Below, in pieces: positions 54,635 to 63,221 of a stretch of DNA of 64,000 bases (position 1 is the first letter of the stretch; every line of letters starts with the position of its first letter). The notes under the pieces were generated by a model that had not been told where the DNA came from, ran no database searches, and was given only the letters and a program-made list of their open reading frames with translations. The DNA is from Streptomyces rishiriensis (GTDB taxonomy: Bacteria; Actinomycetota; Actinomycetes; Streptomycetales; Streptomycetaceae), in assembly GCF_030815485.1 (NCBI RefSeq), contig NZ_JAUSWV010000002.1, positions 5,146,001-5,210,000 of the forward strand. The letters are read 5' to 3'. The position numbers were made by a program, and so were the translations under genes.

Positions 54635-56510
54635 GGGCCACCTCCGCCTGTCCCACCCCGACCTGGAGGTCCAGGTCGATGGTCCCGGAGTCCTTGCCGC
54701 CCGAGACCGGCGACAGGGTCACCTCCTTGTGCTTGCCCGGCTGCACGTCCACATCCTTCTCGTCGTCGCCCGGCAGCTGGATGTCTCCCAGCCCCACGTC
54801 GATCCTCACCTTCACGGTCACGTCCGGCGGGACGATCACCCGTAGCCGGCCCGCCCCCACCTCGGCGTTGGTGCTCACCGTCTGTCCCTTCGCGAGTTCC
54901 AGCCGGGACAGGTCCAGGGTGCCGTCCCCGGTGCCCAGGTCGTAGGCCGTCCGTACGTCCGCCACCGCCGCCGGCTGCCACACCGTGTCGACCCACCGCG
55001 TCCCGATGTCCTTGGGCAGGACCGTCGTACCGGCCAGCAGGCCCGCCGTGACGATCGCCAGGAACACCGACCCGGCGCCGGTCCGCCCGAGGAACGAGCT
55101 GACCGCGATACCCACGCCGAGCACCATGAGCGCGACCGCGAGTCCCGCCTGGAGGCTGGTGCCCAGCGGGTGGTCGTCCCAGGTGAGCCGGGTGACGAGA
55201 CCGGCCGCGAGCGCGGCGAGCAGGAAGAGCCAGCCGCCGATCCAACGCGGGCCGCGCGGCCCGGCGTACGGCTTGTGCGGGGCCCGTATGTCCTCGGGTC
55301 GGCGCGTGTGGCCGACGAGGTCGACGTCGATGGTCGCCGTGAAGTCCCGGGCGCGGGCGTCCCAGGGACCCCACAGATAGCCCGTGCCGCCGTCGTGTGT
55401 GCCGTCCTTGACGATGGGGTCGCGCCACCAGGACGGGTAGGCGGAGGGGACCGGCGGTGCCTGGGCCTCCGGCGGGGCGTCGGCCACGGCCTGCGCGGCC
55501 AGCGGGTCGGGGTCCGAGGAGTCCCGGTGCCGTGACCAGTAGCCGGCGCCCGCGAGGAGAAAGGAGACGACGACGGCGAAGGCCAGCACGCTGCCGTTGT
55601 TCAGCATCGACAGGAACACCCCGCAGCCGACCAGCGCGAACAGCACGGCCGCGAGGGCCTGGCCGTCGACCCGGCCGGTCAGAAGCCTGCGCACCTCGTT
55701 CTGTTCGTCGTCGGAGTAGGGGACGAAGAGCCAGGCGAAGCCGTAGAAGATGAGGCCGATGCCACCGGTCGCGGAGAGCACGGCCAGCGTGATCCGGAAG
55801 ATCACCGGGTCCATGTCGCACTGCCGCCCGAGGCCCGCGCACACCCCGGCGAGCACCTTGTGCTCCCGGTCCCGCCGGAGCTTGGGCGCGAGCCCGACAG
55901 CTGCGGCCTCCTGCGGCGCCTGCGGGCCTCCCGACCCCCTGCTTCCGCCTGCCGACCTGCCGCCGGCTGCGGGTCCCGGGCTTCCGCCTGGCCCCTGGCT
56001 TGCTCCGGGCCCGCGGCTTGCTTGCGGTCCCTTGCCTCTTCCGGGTCCGTGGCTCGTTCCCGGTTCGTGGCCTGTTCCGGGTCGGTGGCTCGCTCCCGGT
56101 CCCTCGCCTGTTCCTCGGTGGCTCGCTACCGGCTCGTGGTCTGCTCCGGACCGCCGGCCGGCGTCCGGTCCCCTGCCTGGCCCCGGTCCTCGGATCCCGT
56201 CCGGTGAACCGTCGTCGGCTCCCGTCCCGCCGCCGGTTCCCGTGCCGGCCGCCGCCGCGGCTGTCGCGGCCTCGGTGGCCGCCTCGACCACTGTCCTGTC
56301 GTCCGCGCCCTCGCCGGTGCCCGCCGACGGGCGGCGTTCCGCGTCCTCTCCCTGTTCCCCGTGCGCGCCCGCCCGCTCATGCGCGCCCGCCCGCTCGTGC
56401 GCCCGCGAATCCTCACCCGCGGTGCCCCGGGCGCCGGGGGACGGGGCGGCCGCGTCGGGCGCGGTGCCCCCGTTGGGCACGGCGTCCGCGGCGTGCTGGT
56501 GATCTGTCAT
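54621..56510 (-). CDS. PspC-domain membrane protein with C-terminal LiaF-like domain
   Basis: 629 residues from ATG 56510. The first about 205 residues are a disordered Gly/Pro/Ala-rich tail with imperfect repeats (RGPGASQGPGG). The PspC domain at about 210-270 (LRRDREHKVLAGVCAGLGRQ, IFYGFAWLFVPYSDDE) is followed by further helices. The last about 140 residues (TLDLSRLELAKGQTVSTNAEVGAGRLRVIVPPDVTVKVRI, GLGDIQLPG) are a beta-rich domain like LiaF/YvqF, the wall-active antibiotic response protein. It probably senses membrane or cell-wall stress. It is divergent from the PspC sensor kinase. Confidence 0.88.
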   Translation of the reverse strand: MTDHQHAADAVPNGGTAPDAAAPSPGARGTAGEDSRAHERAGAHERAGAHGEQGEDAERRPSAGTGEGADDRTVVEAATEAATAAAAAGTGTGGGTGADDGSPDGIRGPGPGRGPDAGRRSGADHEPVASHRGTGEGPGASHRPGTGHEPGTSHGPGRGKGPQASRGPGASQGPGGSPGPAAGGRSAGGSRGSGGPQAPQEAAAVGLAPKLRRDREHKVLAGVCAGLGRQCDMDPVIFRITLAVLSATGGIGLIFYGFAWLFVPYSDDEQNEVRRLLTGRVDGQALAAVLFALVGCGVFLSMLNNGSVLAFAVVVSFLLAGAGYWSRHRDSSDPDPLAAQAVADAPPEAQAPPVPSAYPSWWRDPIVKDGTHDGGTGYLWGPWDARARDFTATIDVDLVGHTRRPEDIRAPHKPYAGPRGPRWIGGWLFLLAALAAGLVTRLTWDDHPLGTSLQAGLAVALMVLGVGIAVSSFLGRTGAGSVFLAIVTAGLLAGTTVLPKDIGTRWVDTVWQPAAVADVRTAYDLGTGDGTLDLSRLELAKGQTVSTNAEVGAGRLRVIVPPDVTVKVRIDVGLGDIQLPGDDEKDVDVQPGKHKEVTLSPVSGGKDSGTIDLDLQVGVGQAEVARAAS

Positions 56511-56689
56511 AAGTCCATGGTGGCGGGCGAGCCGCCCTCGCGGCAGCCGGAATGACCCTGGTCGGACCCTGATATCGGCCCTGATCCGGGCCGGGGGAGG
56601 CGTTCGACGGCCGAGGAACCAGGAGATCAGGGGCGTCTCGGGGGCGAACCCTGATGCCCGGGACCGGGGCCCGTGTGACCATCGTTGGC

Positions 56690-57982
56690 ATGCCGGAAGC
56701 CGCAGCAGTGCCACTCGTCGAACCGCGGCCGCCGCGCAAGCTCTACCGCAGCAGTGACGGACGCTGGCTCGGTGGCGTGGCGCGGGGGCTCGCCGGGCAT
56801 CTCGGGCTGCCCGTGGTGTGGGTGCGGCTCGTCTTCGCCGGTCTGTTCATGGCGGACGGTCTCGGCGCCCTGCTCTACGCGGCCTTCTGGTTCTTCGTAC
56901 CGCTGGGGGTCGGCGGGGTCGGCGATCAGAAGCCCCCGGCGCTCGTCGGCACCGAGACCGCACCCGACGGCCGTCGCAGGCTCGTGGCCCGCAAACCGGA
57001 CAAGGGGCAGATCGTCGCGCTGCTCCTCATGGTCGTCGTCGCCATGGTCTTCGTGGGCAATGTGAACCTGGGCAGCGGCGCCAAGGCGTATCTGCTGCCC
57101 GCCGTCCTCGTCGGCGCCGGAGTCGCCCTGGTCTGGCGCCAGGCGGACAACGCGCGCCGGGCCCGCTGGGTCGAGGTCGGCCGCAGACGCCGTACGCTCA
57201 CGCTCCTGCGGGCGGGCGCCGGCGTCCTGCTGGTCACGGCCGGTGTCTCCGGCATCTTCGTCCTCCAGGGCTCGGCCGCCCACCTCGGTTCCGTGCTCCA
57301 GGCGGCGCTCGCCGTGCTCGTCGGCATCACGCTCCTCGCCGGTCCCTACCTGGTCCGGATGACCCAGGACCTCTCCGAGGAGCGTCTGATGCGCATCCGG
57401 GCCCAGGAGCGCGCGGAGGTCGCCGCGCACGTCCACGACTCGGTGCTGCACACGCTGACCCTGATCCAGCGCAACGCGGAGAACGCCGGGGAGGTGCGCC
57501 GCCTCGCCCGTGCCCAGGAGCGCGACCTGCGCACCTGGCTCTACAGACCCGAGGGCACCGGCAAGGAGGAGGCCGACGAGCCCACCACGGTCGCCGACGC
57601 GGTGCGGCGGAACGCCGCCGAGGTGGAGGACAAGCACGGCGTCCCCATCGAGGTCGTCGTCGTCGGCGACTGTCCGCTCGACGAAGGGGTCGGGGCACAG
57701 ATGCAGGCCGCGCGTGAGGCGATGGTGAACGCGGCCAAGTACGGTGGCGAGGGCGGCGCCGTGCAGGTCTACGCCGAAGTCGAGGGCAGGACGGTCTTCG
57801 TGTCCGTCCGGGACCGCGGACCCGGCTTCGACCTCGACTCGATACCCGCCGACCGCATGGGCGTCAGAGAATCGATCATCGGCCGCATGGAGCGCCACGG
57901 CGGCACGGCGCGGCTGCGGGCCGTCCCGGGCGGCGGCACGGAGGTCGAACTGGAGATGGAGAGGGCGGAGAAGACGTCATGA
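56690..57982 (+). CDS. PspC-domain sensor histidine kinase
   Basis: About 430 residues from ATG 56690; ATG 56654 is possible. An N-terminal PspC domain (LYRSSDGRWLGGVARGLAGHLG, ALLYAAFWFFVPLG) is followed by about four more membrane helices. The NarL-type transmitter has AEVAAHVHDSVLHTLTLIQRNAENAGE (phospho-acceptor His) and an ATPase part (AAREAMVNAAKYGGEGG, DRGPGFDLDSIPADRMGV). It overlaps the response-regulator gene by four bases (ATGA). The pair resembles the LiaRS/MacRS-type envelope-stress systems of Streptomyces and very likely controls the divergent PspC/LiaF-like gene. Confidence 0.92.
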   Translation: MPEAAAVPLVEPRPPRKLYRSSDGRWLGGVARGLAGHLGLPVVWVRLVFAGLFMADGLGALLYAAFWFFVPLGVGGVGDQKPPALVGTETAPDGRRRLVARKPDKGQIVALLLMVVVAMVFVGNVNLGSGAKAYLLPAVLVGAGVALVWRQADNARRARWVEVGRRRRTLTLLRAGAGVLLVTAGVSGIFVLQGSAAHLGSVLQAALAVLVGITLLAGPYLVRMTQDLSEERLMRIRAQERAEVAAHVHDSVLHTLTLIQRNAENAGEVRRLARAQERDLRTWLYRPEGTGKEEADEPTTVADAVRRNAAEVEDKHGVPIEVVVVGDCPLDEGVGAQMQAAREAMVNAAKYGGEGGAVQVYAEVEGRTVFVSVRDRGPGFDLDSIPADRMGVRESIIGRMERHGGTARLRAVPGGGTEVELEMERAEKTS

Positions 57983-58734
57983 GCGACCCGACCGAAACGA
58001 CCGGCACGAACGGCACTGGGGGAGCGGCGGAGGCGGCCGGGCCGACGAAGGCACCCGGCGGCGGCACGGGCGGACGCCATGTGCGCGTGGTGCTCGTCGA
58101 CGACCACCGCATGTTCCGTACGGGAGTGCAGGCCGAGATCGGCCAGACCGAGCAGACCGGGGTCGAGGTCGTCGGCGAGGCGGCGGACGTCGACCAGGCG
58201 GTCACGGTGATCACCGCGACGCGGCCCGAGGTGGTGCTCCTCGACGTTCATCTGCCGGGCGGCGGCGGGGTCGAAGTGCTGCGCCGCTGCGCTCCGTTGA
58301 TGTCCGACGCCGAGCAGCCGGTGCGCTTCCTCGCCCTGTCCGTGTCGGACGCGGCGGAGGATGTGATCGGGGTGATCAGAGGCGGCGCACGGGGCTATGT
58401 CACCAAGACGATCACCGGCACCGATCTGGTGGACTCCATCTTCCGGGTGCAGGAGGGCGACGCCGTCTTCTCGCCTCGCCTCGCCGGGTTCGTCCTCGAC
58501 GCCTTCGCCTCGACGGACGCCCCGCCGGTCGACGAGGATCTGGACCGTCTCACCCAGCGCGAGCGCGAGGTGCTGCGGCTCATCGCCCGTGGGTACGCCT
58601 ACAAGGAGATCGCCAAGCAGCTCTTCATCTCCGTCAAGACGGTCGAGTCGCACGTCTCGGCGGTGCTGCGCAAGCTGCAGCTGTCCAACCGGCACGAGCT
58701 GACCCGCTGGGCGACGGCGCGACGGCTGGTGTGA
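57979..58734 (+). CDS. LuxR/NarL-family response regulator
   Basis: 251 residues from ATG 57979. A 34-residue Gly/Thr-rich tail precedes the receiver: VVLVDDHRMFRTGVQAEI, phospho-acceptor Asp in VVLLDVHLPGGGG, and Lys in GYVTKTITG. C-terminal helix-turn-helix: LTQREREVLRLIARGYAYKEIAKQLFISVKTVESHVSAVLRKLQLSNRHEL. Translationally coupled to the PspC sensor kinase. It probably activates genes for envelope stress, beginning with the divergent PspC protein. Confidence 0.93.
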   Translation: MSDPTETTGTNGTGGAAEAAGPTKAPGGGTGGRHVRVVLVDDHRMFRTGVQAEIGQTEQTGVEVVGEAADVDQAVTVITATRPEVVLLDVHLPGGGGVEVLRRCAPLMSDAEQPVRFLALSVSDAAEDVIGVIRGGARGYVTKTITGTDLVDSIFRVQEGDAVFSPRLAGFVLDAFASTDAPPVDEDLDRLTQREREVLRLIARGYAYKEIAKQLFISVKTVESHVSAVLRKLQLSNRHELTRWATARRLV

Positions 58735-58773
58735 GGCACGGGCGGTCCGACACGGGCGGTCCTGCACGGGCCC

Positions 58774-59853
58774 TCACACCACCCGGGTCGCGCCCGCGAA
58801 CGGCATCTCGTCGATCGGGGCCACCCGCACCGGGGCCGACGGGTTCGGCGCGTGGATCATCTGGCCGTCGCCGATGTAGAGGCCGACGTGGGTGATGCCG
58901 GAGTAGAAGAACACCAGGTCGCCCGGGAGGAGTTCGGAGCGGGAGACGCGCTGTCCGGCGCCGATCTGGGCGTAGGTGGTGCGAGGCAGGGAGACGCCGG
59001 CGGAGCGGTACGAGGCGAGCACGAGGCCCGAGCAGTCGAAGGCGTTCGGCCCGGTCGCGCCCCAGACGTACGGGCTGCCGAGCTTGGAGTAGGCGTAGGA
59101 AACGGCCTCGGCGGCACGGGAGTTGGGCGCTTCGGCGGTGGCGGTGCCCGGGGTCTGGAGGCTGTCGCGTCCGTCCGTCGAGGAGCGTGAGGCGCGGCCG
59201 CTCGCGCTGCCGCCGCTCGTTGCCTCGCCGATCCGGGACCGCTCCGCCGCCGTCAGCCGGTTCAGCAGGCGGCGCGCAGCCTCGAGTTTGCCGGTGATCG
59301 CCTTCTTGTGGGTCTTCAATTCGGCCTGGCGCGTCCGGAGCGAGGTCAGCTCGACGCGCGCGGCGCCGCGCAGCTGCTCGATCTCCCGCAGCTGTCTGCG
59401 TACTCGGGTGACGGCGGCCGACTGGCGGTCCCCGGCCCGTTCGGCGAAGGCGGCGCCGTCGAGGTACCGGTCGGGGTCGTCGGAGAGCGCCAGTTGCACG
59501 GCCGGGTCGAGCCCGGTGCTTCGGTACTGCGCCGCCGCCATCGAACCCAGCGTCTCCCGCGCCGCGTTGAGCTTCTCCTCCTTGCGCGCCGCCTCGTCCC
59601 GCAGGCTCTTCAGTCGCTGCTCGGCCGCCGTCGCCTTCTCCCGGGCGCCGTTGTACTTCTCGGTGGCTGCCTCCGCCTCCTGGTAGAGCTTCGCCACCTT
59701 CGCCTCGACCTGGGACGGGGTCAGGTTCGGCTCGGCCTGTCCGGTCCCGTCGAAGGCCGTCGCCGTCGCGGCGCCCGCGAGAGCGAGGGTGAACGCCGTG
59801 CGGGCCGTCTGGCCGCCGAGCGAGCGCTGTCGGGGCTTGCGGTGCGCTGCCAC
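58774..59853 (-). CDS. Secreted NlpC/P60 peptidoglycan hydrolase with N-terminal coiled coil
   Basis: About 359 residues if started at GTG 59853 (VAAHRKPRQRSL, as in related proteins); GTG 59865 is an alternative. Signal peptide about residues 1-35. A long coiled coil (EAKVAKLYQEAEAATEKYNGAREKA ... LLNRLTAAERSRI) is followed by a Ser/Gly linker. The catalytic domain is at the C-terminus: GATGPNAFDCSGLVLASYRSAG with the nucleophile Cys, DLVFFYSGITHVGLYIGDGQMIHAP with the His. It cuts peptidoglycan stem peptides. A structured, about 200-nt leader precedes it. It is related to the second NlpC/P60 gene at 62 kb. Confidence 0.92.
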   Translation of the reverse strand: MAAHRKPRQRSLGGQTARTAFTLALAGAATATAFDGTGQAEPNLTPSQVEAKVAKLYQEAEAATEKYNGAREKATAAEQRLKSLRDEAARKEEKLNAARETLGSMAAAQYRSTGLDPAVQLALSDDPDRYLDGAAFAERAGDRQSAAVTRVRRQLREIEQLRGAARVELTSLRTRQAELKTHKKAITGKLEAARRLLNRLTAAERSRIGEATSGGSASGRASRSSTDGRDSLQTPGTATAEAPNSRAAEAVSYAYSKLGSPYVWGATGPNAFDCSGLVLASYRSAGVSLPRTTYAQIGAGQRVSRSELLPGDLVFFYSGITHVGLYIGDGQMIHAPNPSAPVRVAPIDEMPFAGATRVV

Positions 59854-59899
59854 GTGGGACTGCACGTCCTTTCGTACGACCGCCTCGTCCGCCCGTACA

Positions 59900-59944
59900 C
59901 CCTCCGGGGAGCCGTCGGGGGAGCGGACGGACGGCCCCGGAGGG
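59900..59944 (-). promoter_or_regulatory. Strong hairpin in the leader of the first NlpC/P60 gene
   Basis: CCCTCCGGGG (59900-59909) pairs with CCCCGGAGGG (59935-59944), extended by CCGTC/GACGG. It lies about 50 nt before the start codon and could gate transcription or translation. Confidence 0.6.
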
Positions 59945-60068
59945 CGGCTGACGCGTCCGGCGACGGCCCGCACAGGGGGAGCGGGACGCCGCCGGACCTT
60001 CTCGGCGGTGGTGGCCGACTGCCGCCCGTGGCCCGGGCGGCGGTGGGGAGCCGGTCACCTGGGGCAGG

Positions 60069-60098
60069 ACGCTAGGCCCGGGTGTGACAGCCCGGTAA
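60069..60098 (-). promoter_or_regulatory. Candidate promoter of the first NlpC/P60 gene
   Basis: Minus strand TTACCG, 18 nt, TAGCGT. The -10 fits well; the -35 is weak. Confidence 0.45.
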
Positions 60099-60315
60099 CG
60101 CGAAGTGCGGAAGTGACACGAGTGGACCGCGTCGTGATCACACATGCCCGAAAAACCGGGCCCGGGCCGTCGGCTTCGCGCGCCGCGATGACCGAAACGG
60201 TTATTTCGGGACACGTCGGAGCGGCACGGTGCTATGGGACGCATATATGCACCTGAGGCCGAACGGGAGGGCCGGTGGCGGGTGACCCCGGCACGGCTGG
60301 CTAGCATCCGGCTTC

Positions 60316-60669
60316 ATGGACGTACTCATCCATCTTTTCGTCGGCCTGCACATCATCGGCATCGCCGCGCTCCTCGGCGGCTTCCTCACACAGCTGAAGG
60401 CGATGGGCCGGGGCACGGCCCGCTTCGTCCCCGCTATGCTCCACGGCGCGGCGACGATGCTGGTCACCGGCGTGATCCTGGTCGGCCTGAACCAGGCGGA
60501 CGACCAGCACGTCAACAACATCAAGATCGGTGTGAAGCTGGCACTGCTGATCGTGATCCTCGGCCTCGTCTATGTGAAGCGGGACGACGAGACGGTGGAG
60601 AAGCCCCTGTTCGGCCTGGTCGGACTGCTGACCGTGGCGAACGTCTTCATCGCGGTGCTCTGGACCTGA
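60316..60669 (+). CDS. Small four-helix integral membrane protein
   Basis: 117 residues from ATG 60316. Four hydrophobic helices: VLIHLFVGLHIIGIAALLGGFL, FVPAMLHGAATMLVTGVILV, KLALLIVILGLVYV and FGLVGLLTVANVFIAVLW. The His in the first two helices and the Asp/Glu in the loop are conserved-looking but match no named family known to me. Its 3' end overlaps the convergent transporter gene by 23 nt. Confidence 0.8.
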   Translation: MDVLIHLFVGLHIIGIAALLGGFLTQLKAMGRGTARFVPAMLHGAATMLVTGVILVGLNQADDQHVNNIKIGVKLALLIVILGLVYVKRDDETVEKPLFGLVGLLTVANVFIAVLWT

Positions 60670-61654
60670 CGGACGCCAGGGCCGTGGCCAGAGCCGCCGC
60701 GGCGACCGCCGACCACGCGGCCACCGCGATCCACAGCAGCACCTGCCCCGGCCCCTTCAGCGACGGCACGTCGAGGGCGGCGGCGACGGAGAGCGTCGCC
60801 GCCGCCGTCATCCCCATCGGGAACACGGTCGCCCAGCGGCACATGTCGTAGCGAGGCCGCGGCCAGCGCACCTCGGCGACGAGCAGGACGGCGTACCAGA
60901 CCAGGGAGAGCACCAGCAGCGCCAGGGTCACCGTGCGCAGCACGCCGCTGTCGTCGGCGTTCCACAGGTACAGGCCCCCGTCGTCGGCCGCGAGCAGTCC
61001 CGCCCCCGCCAGCGCCGAGATGGCGAGCGCGCCGCCCGCCACCCACTGGTCCCCGGCGCCCTCGGCCGGTTGCCGCGGGTCGAAGAGGGCCAGGGCGACG
61101 CCGTACTCCACGAGTCCCAGCCAGAACAGCACGAGCGCCGTGTGCGCGAGCCAGGCCGCCGCCTCCGCCTCGGCGAGGACCGCTCCCTGCACGGCGAGCC
61201 CCTGGGTGGCCACGCAGCACAGGAACACCGAGCCCGGCATGCCCCGCTCCCACCGCCGTACGACGGTCACGAGCAGTACGGGCCACAGCACCGCCGCCAG
61301 CGCCAGCAGGGCCTCCGAGAGGGTGTGCCGGCCGAGCGCGGCGACACGCGTGCCGAGCACGGTCGTCGCCGCCACCGCGGTCAGCGCTCCGGGCGTGCCC
61401 GCCTCCGTCAGCCACCGCTCGCGGTTGCGCACCAGCCGTATGACGAAGTCCGCGGCCAGCGCCACCCAAGCGGCGCCCGCCATCACCAGGGCGACGCGGG
61501 ACAGGACGTCGTGTCCCGTCAGGTGAAGTCCGATCGACAGGATGCCGGTCGCCATGACCGCCGCCCCCGCCGCCGGTGGCCGCTGCGCCCACCAGACGCG
61601 CAGTGGGGAGCCGGGGGAGGGCGCCGGTGACGGGAGGGCGGGGGAGCCGGGCAT
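60647..61654 (-). CDS. TDT-family (TehA/Mae1-like) membrane transporter
   Basis: 335 residues from ATG 61654. About ten transmembrane helices. PPAAGAAVMATGILSIGLHL near the start, with the Met-Ala-Thr-Gly-Ile segment, is the TehA/SLAC1/Mae1 signature. Such proteins transport C4-dicarboxylates, sulfite or anions, or give tellurite resistance; which applies here is unknown. TAGCAT ends seven bases before the ATG, so the message may be leaderless. Confidence 0.82.
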   Translation of the reverse strand: MPGSPALPSPAPSPGSPLRVWWAQRPPAAGAAVMATGILSIGLHLTGHDVLSRVALVMAGAAWVALAADFVIRLVRNRERWLTEAGTPGALTAVAATTVLGTRVAALGRHTLSEALLALAAVLWPVLLVTVVRRWERGMPGSVFLCCVATQGLAVQGAVLAEAEAAAWLAHTALVLFWLGLVEYGVALALFDPRQPAEGAGDQWVAGGALAISALAGAGLLAADDGGLYLWNADDSGVLRTVTLALLVLSLVWYAVLLVAEVRWPRPRYDMCRWATVFPMGMTAAATLSVAAALDVPSLKGPGQVLLWIAVAAWSAVAAAALATALASVRSRAPR

Positions 61655-61708
61655 GCGGCCGATGCTAAGGAGCACCGCGCGCTGCGGAAGCGGGGCACGC
61701 GCGCGGGT

Positions 61709-61724
61709 GCGCAGAATTCTGCGC
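61709..61724. repeat. 16-bp perfect palindrome
   Basis: GCGCAGAATTCTGCGC, upstream of the TDT transporter start. Possible operator. Confidence 0.8.
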
Positions 61725-61804
61725 GTGCACGGCGCGTGCAAGGCGCGGGCCGACGCCGGGGAAGGCGCCGGTCACGCCGGTCACGCCGCTCGGAAACGAA
61801 GCCC

Positions 61805-61893
61805 CACGCGCGCGTGCCCGGCGTGGCTCGCAGAAGAGTGCTCCACGCGCGCGTGCCCGGCGCGCATGTGCCACGCGGCCCCACGCGCGCGTG
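61805..61893. repeat. Three copies of the palindrome CACGCGCGCGTG
   Basis: Copies at 61805-61816, 61844-61855 and 61882-61893, within a 38-39-bp repeated unit (CC-CACGCGCGCGTG-CC). The alternating purine-pyrimidine cores favour Z-DNA or could be operators or tandem hairpins. Confidence 0.9.
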
Positions 61894-61973
61894 CCGCCCG
61901 TCATCCGGAACCCCAGCGACCTCAAGGCCCCGGCAAGCGCAGGAACCCAGCAAGCTCAGGATCCTCAGAATCC

Positions 61974-63140
61974 TCAGGCCGGGCGTATCACGCTGTGGAG
62001 GCCCGACTCGCCGTCGTAGAAGACCGACTCCTCGCGGACGTACGCGCCCGGCTTCGGGGCGTGGATCATCATGCCGTTGCCGATGTAGACGCCGACATGG
62101 CTGACGTCGTCGTAGAAGAAGACCAGGTCGCCGGGCCGGGCGTCGGCGAGGGCGACCGTGGTGCCCGCGCTCACCTGGTCGTAGGTGGTGCGCGGGAGGG
62201 TGACGCCGGCGGCCTTCCAGGCGGCCTGGGTGAGGCCGGAGCAGTCGTAGGAGTCGGGGCCCGTCGCGCCCCAGACGTACGGCTTGCCGATCTGTGCGCG
62301 GGCGAAGGCGAGCGCCTTGTCGGCCTTGGTGGCGTACGAGGGGGCCTCGGCGGAGGAGGGGGCGGTCGAGGACGACCCGGTGCCCGACGCCGTGCCGCCG
62401 CTGTCCTGCTGGGCCGCGACCGCCTGCTCCGCCGCCTGCTGCCGGGCGAGCTCCGCCGCCTTGCGCGCGGCCTCCTCCTGCCGCTGCCTCTCGATCGCCG
62501 CGAGGCGCGCCTTCTCCTGGGCCGTCAGCTGGGACAGCAGCTCGCGCGCGTCACCGAGCTTCTTCTGGACGGTGGCCTTGGCGGTCCGCAGGTCCTTCTG
62601 CGAGTCGGTGAGCGTCGCCAGGCTCTCGCTGGCCTCCTGGCGCTGCCTCATCGTCGCGGACTGCCCGGTGACGTAGTCGTCGACCGCGCCCTTCCGGCGG
62701 TCGGTCAGCCGGCTCATCAGGTGGTGCTGGTCGAAGTAGTCCTGCGGGGTGTCCGCGAGCAGGAACGACGCCGTGTCGGGCGCGGAGGCGCCGGTGCGGT
62801 ACTGGGCCGCGGCGTACGAACCCAGCTCCTCCCGCGCCTCGTTGAGCTTCTGGGTGCGCTGCGCGACGTCGTTCAGGAGGCCGTCCGCGCGCTTGCGCTG
62901 CCTGGTCGTCTTCTCCTTGACGGCGTTGTACTTCTCGGTCGCCGACTCCGCCTGGCGGTAGAGGTCGTCGACCTTCTTCTCGACCTCCTCCAGACTCGGC
63001 TTGCCGTCGTCCGACGGAGCGGCGTTCGCCGTCTGGGAGAGCAGGGCCACGGACGTGAGGGCGGCGGTGGCGAGAGAGGGGGTGCGTATGCCCGCCACGC
63101 GCGTGCCCGCGGAGCGCGGCTTGCGGTGCTGCGACGCCAA
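61974..63140 (-). CDS. Secreted NlpC/P60 peptidoglycan endopeptidase with N-terminal coiled coil
   Basis: 388 residues with a TTG start at 63140, preceded by AAGGAG. Signal peptide about residues 1-40. A long coiled coil at about 48-245 (LEEVEKKVDDLYRQAESATEKY ... ARLAAIERQRQEEAARKAAEL) is followed by a Ser/Gly/Thr linker. NlpC/P60 domain at about 275-388: GATGPDSYDCSGLTQAAWKAAG with the catalytic Cys, GDLVFFYDDVSHVGVYIGNGMMIHAP with the His. It cleaves D-Glu/meso- or LL-DAP bonds in peptidoglycan. A ydaO-type c-di-AMP riboswitch lies in its leader, as known for other streptomycete wall hydrolases. Confidence 0.93.
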   Translation of the reverse strand: MASQHRKPRSAGTRVAGIRTPSLATAALTSVALLSQTANAAPSDDGKPSLEEVEKKVDDLYRQAESATEKYNAVKEKTTRQRKRADGLLNDVAQRTQKLNEAREELGSYAAAQYRTGASAPDTASFLLADTPQDYFDQHHLMSRLTDRRKGAVDDYVTGQSATMRQRQEASESLATLTDSQKDLRTAKATVQKKLGDARELLSQLTAQEKARLAAIERQRQEEAARKAAELARQQAAEQAVAAQQDSGGTASGTGSSSTAPSSAEAPSYATKADKALAFARAQIGKPYVWGATGPDSYDCSGLTQAAWKAAGVTLPRTTYDQVSAGTTVALADARPGDLVFFYDDVSHVGVYIGNGMMIHAPKPGAYVREESVFYDGESGLHSVIRPA

Positions 63141-63188
63141 GGGAGGCGACTCCTTCCAGTGCTCCGCCTGCCGGGGTCAGCGGTGGGT

Positions 63189-63221
63189 CCCTCCCAGACC
63201 GGCCAGGCGCTGGGGGGAGGG
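63189..63221 (-). terminator. Expression-platform hairpin after the riboswitch
   Basis: Minus strand CCCTCC-CCC-CAG with CTGGGAGGG. It lies just 3' of the ydaO core and about 50 nt before the start codon. No T-tract. It could be the off-state terminator. Confidence 0.55.

Larger units (their letters stand above)
59854..60315. other. 462-bp divergent control region with a long leader for the NlpC/P60 gene
   Basis: On the minus strand TTACCG (60098-60093), 18-nt spacer, TAGCGT (60074-60069) is a plausible promoter, giving a leader of about 200 nt. The leader contains a strong stem (59900-59944) but lacks the ydaO riboswitch signature. The plus side, toward the small membrane protein, shows no clear promoter. 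Confidence 0.55.
61655..61973. other. 319-bp gene-free region with Z-DNA-like palindromes
   Basis: It lies between the second NlpC/P60 gene and the TDT transporter. It holds a 16-bp perfect palindrome (61709-61724) and three identical 12-bp palindromes spaced 39 and 38 bp apart. No coding frame. Confidence 0.75.

Noticed and set aside
59854..60062. Second ydaO riboswitch before the 59-kb NlpC/P60 gene
   Set aside because: The GGGTGAATCGG and GTAGGG...CCGAGC signatures are missing.
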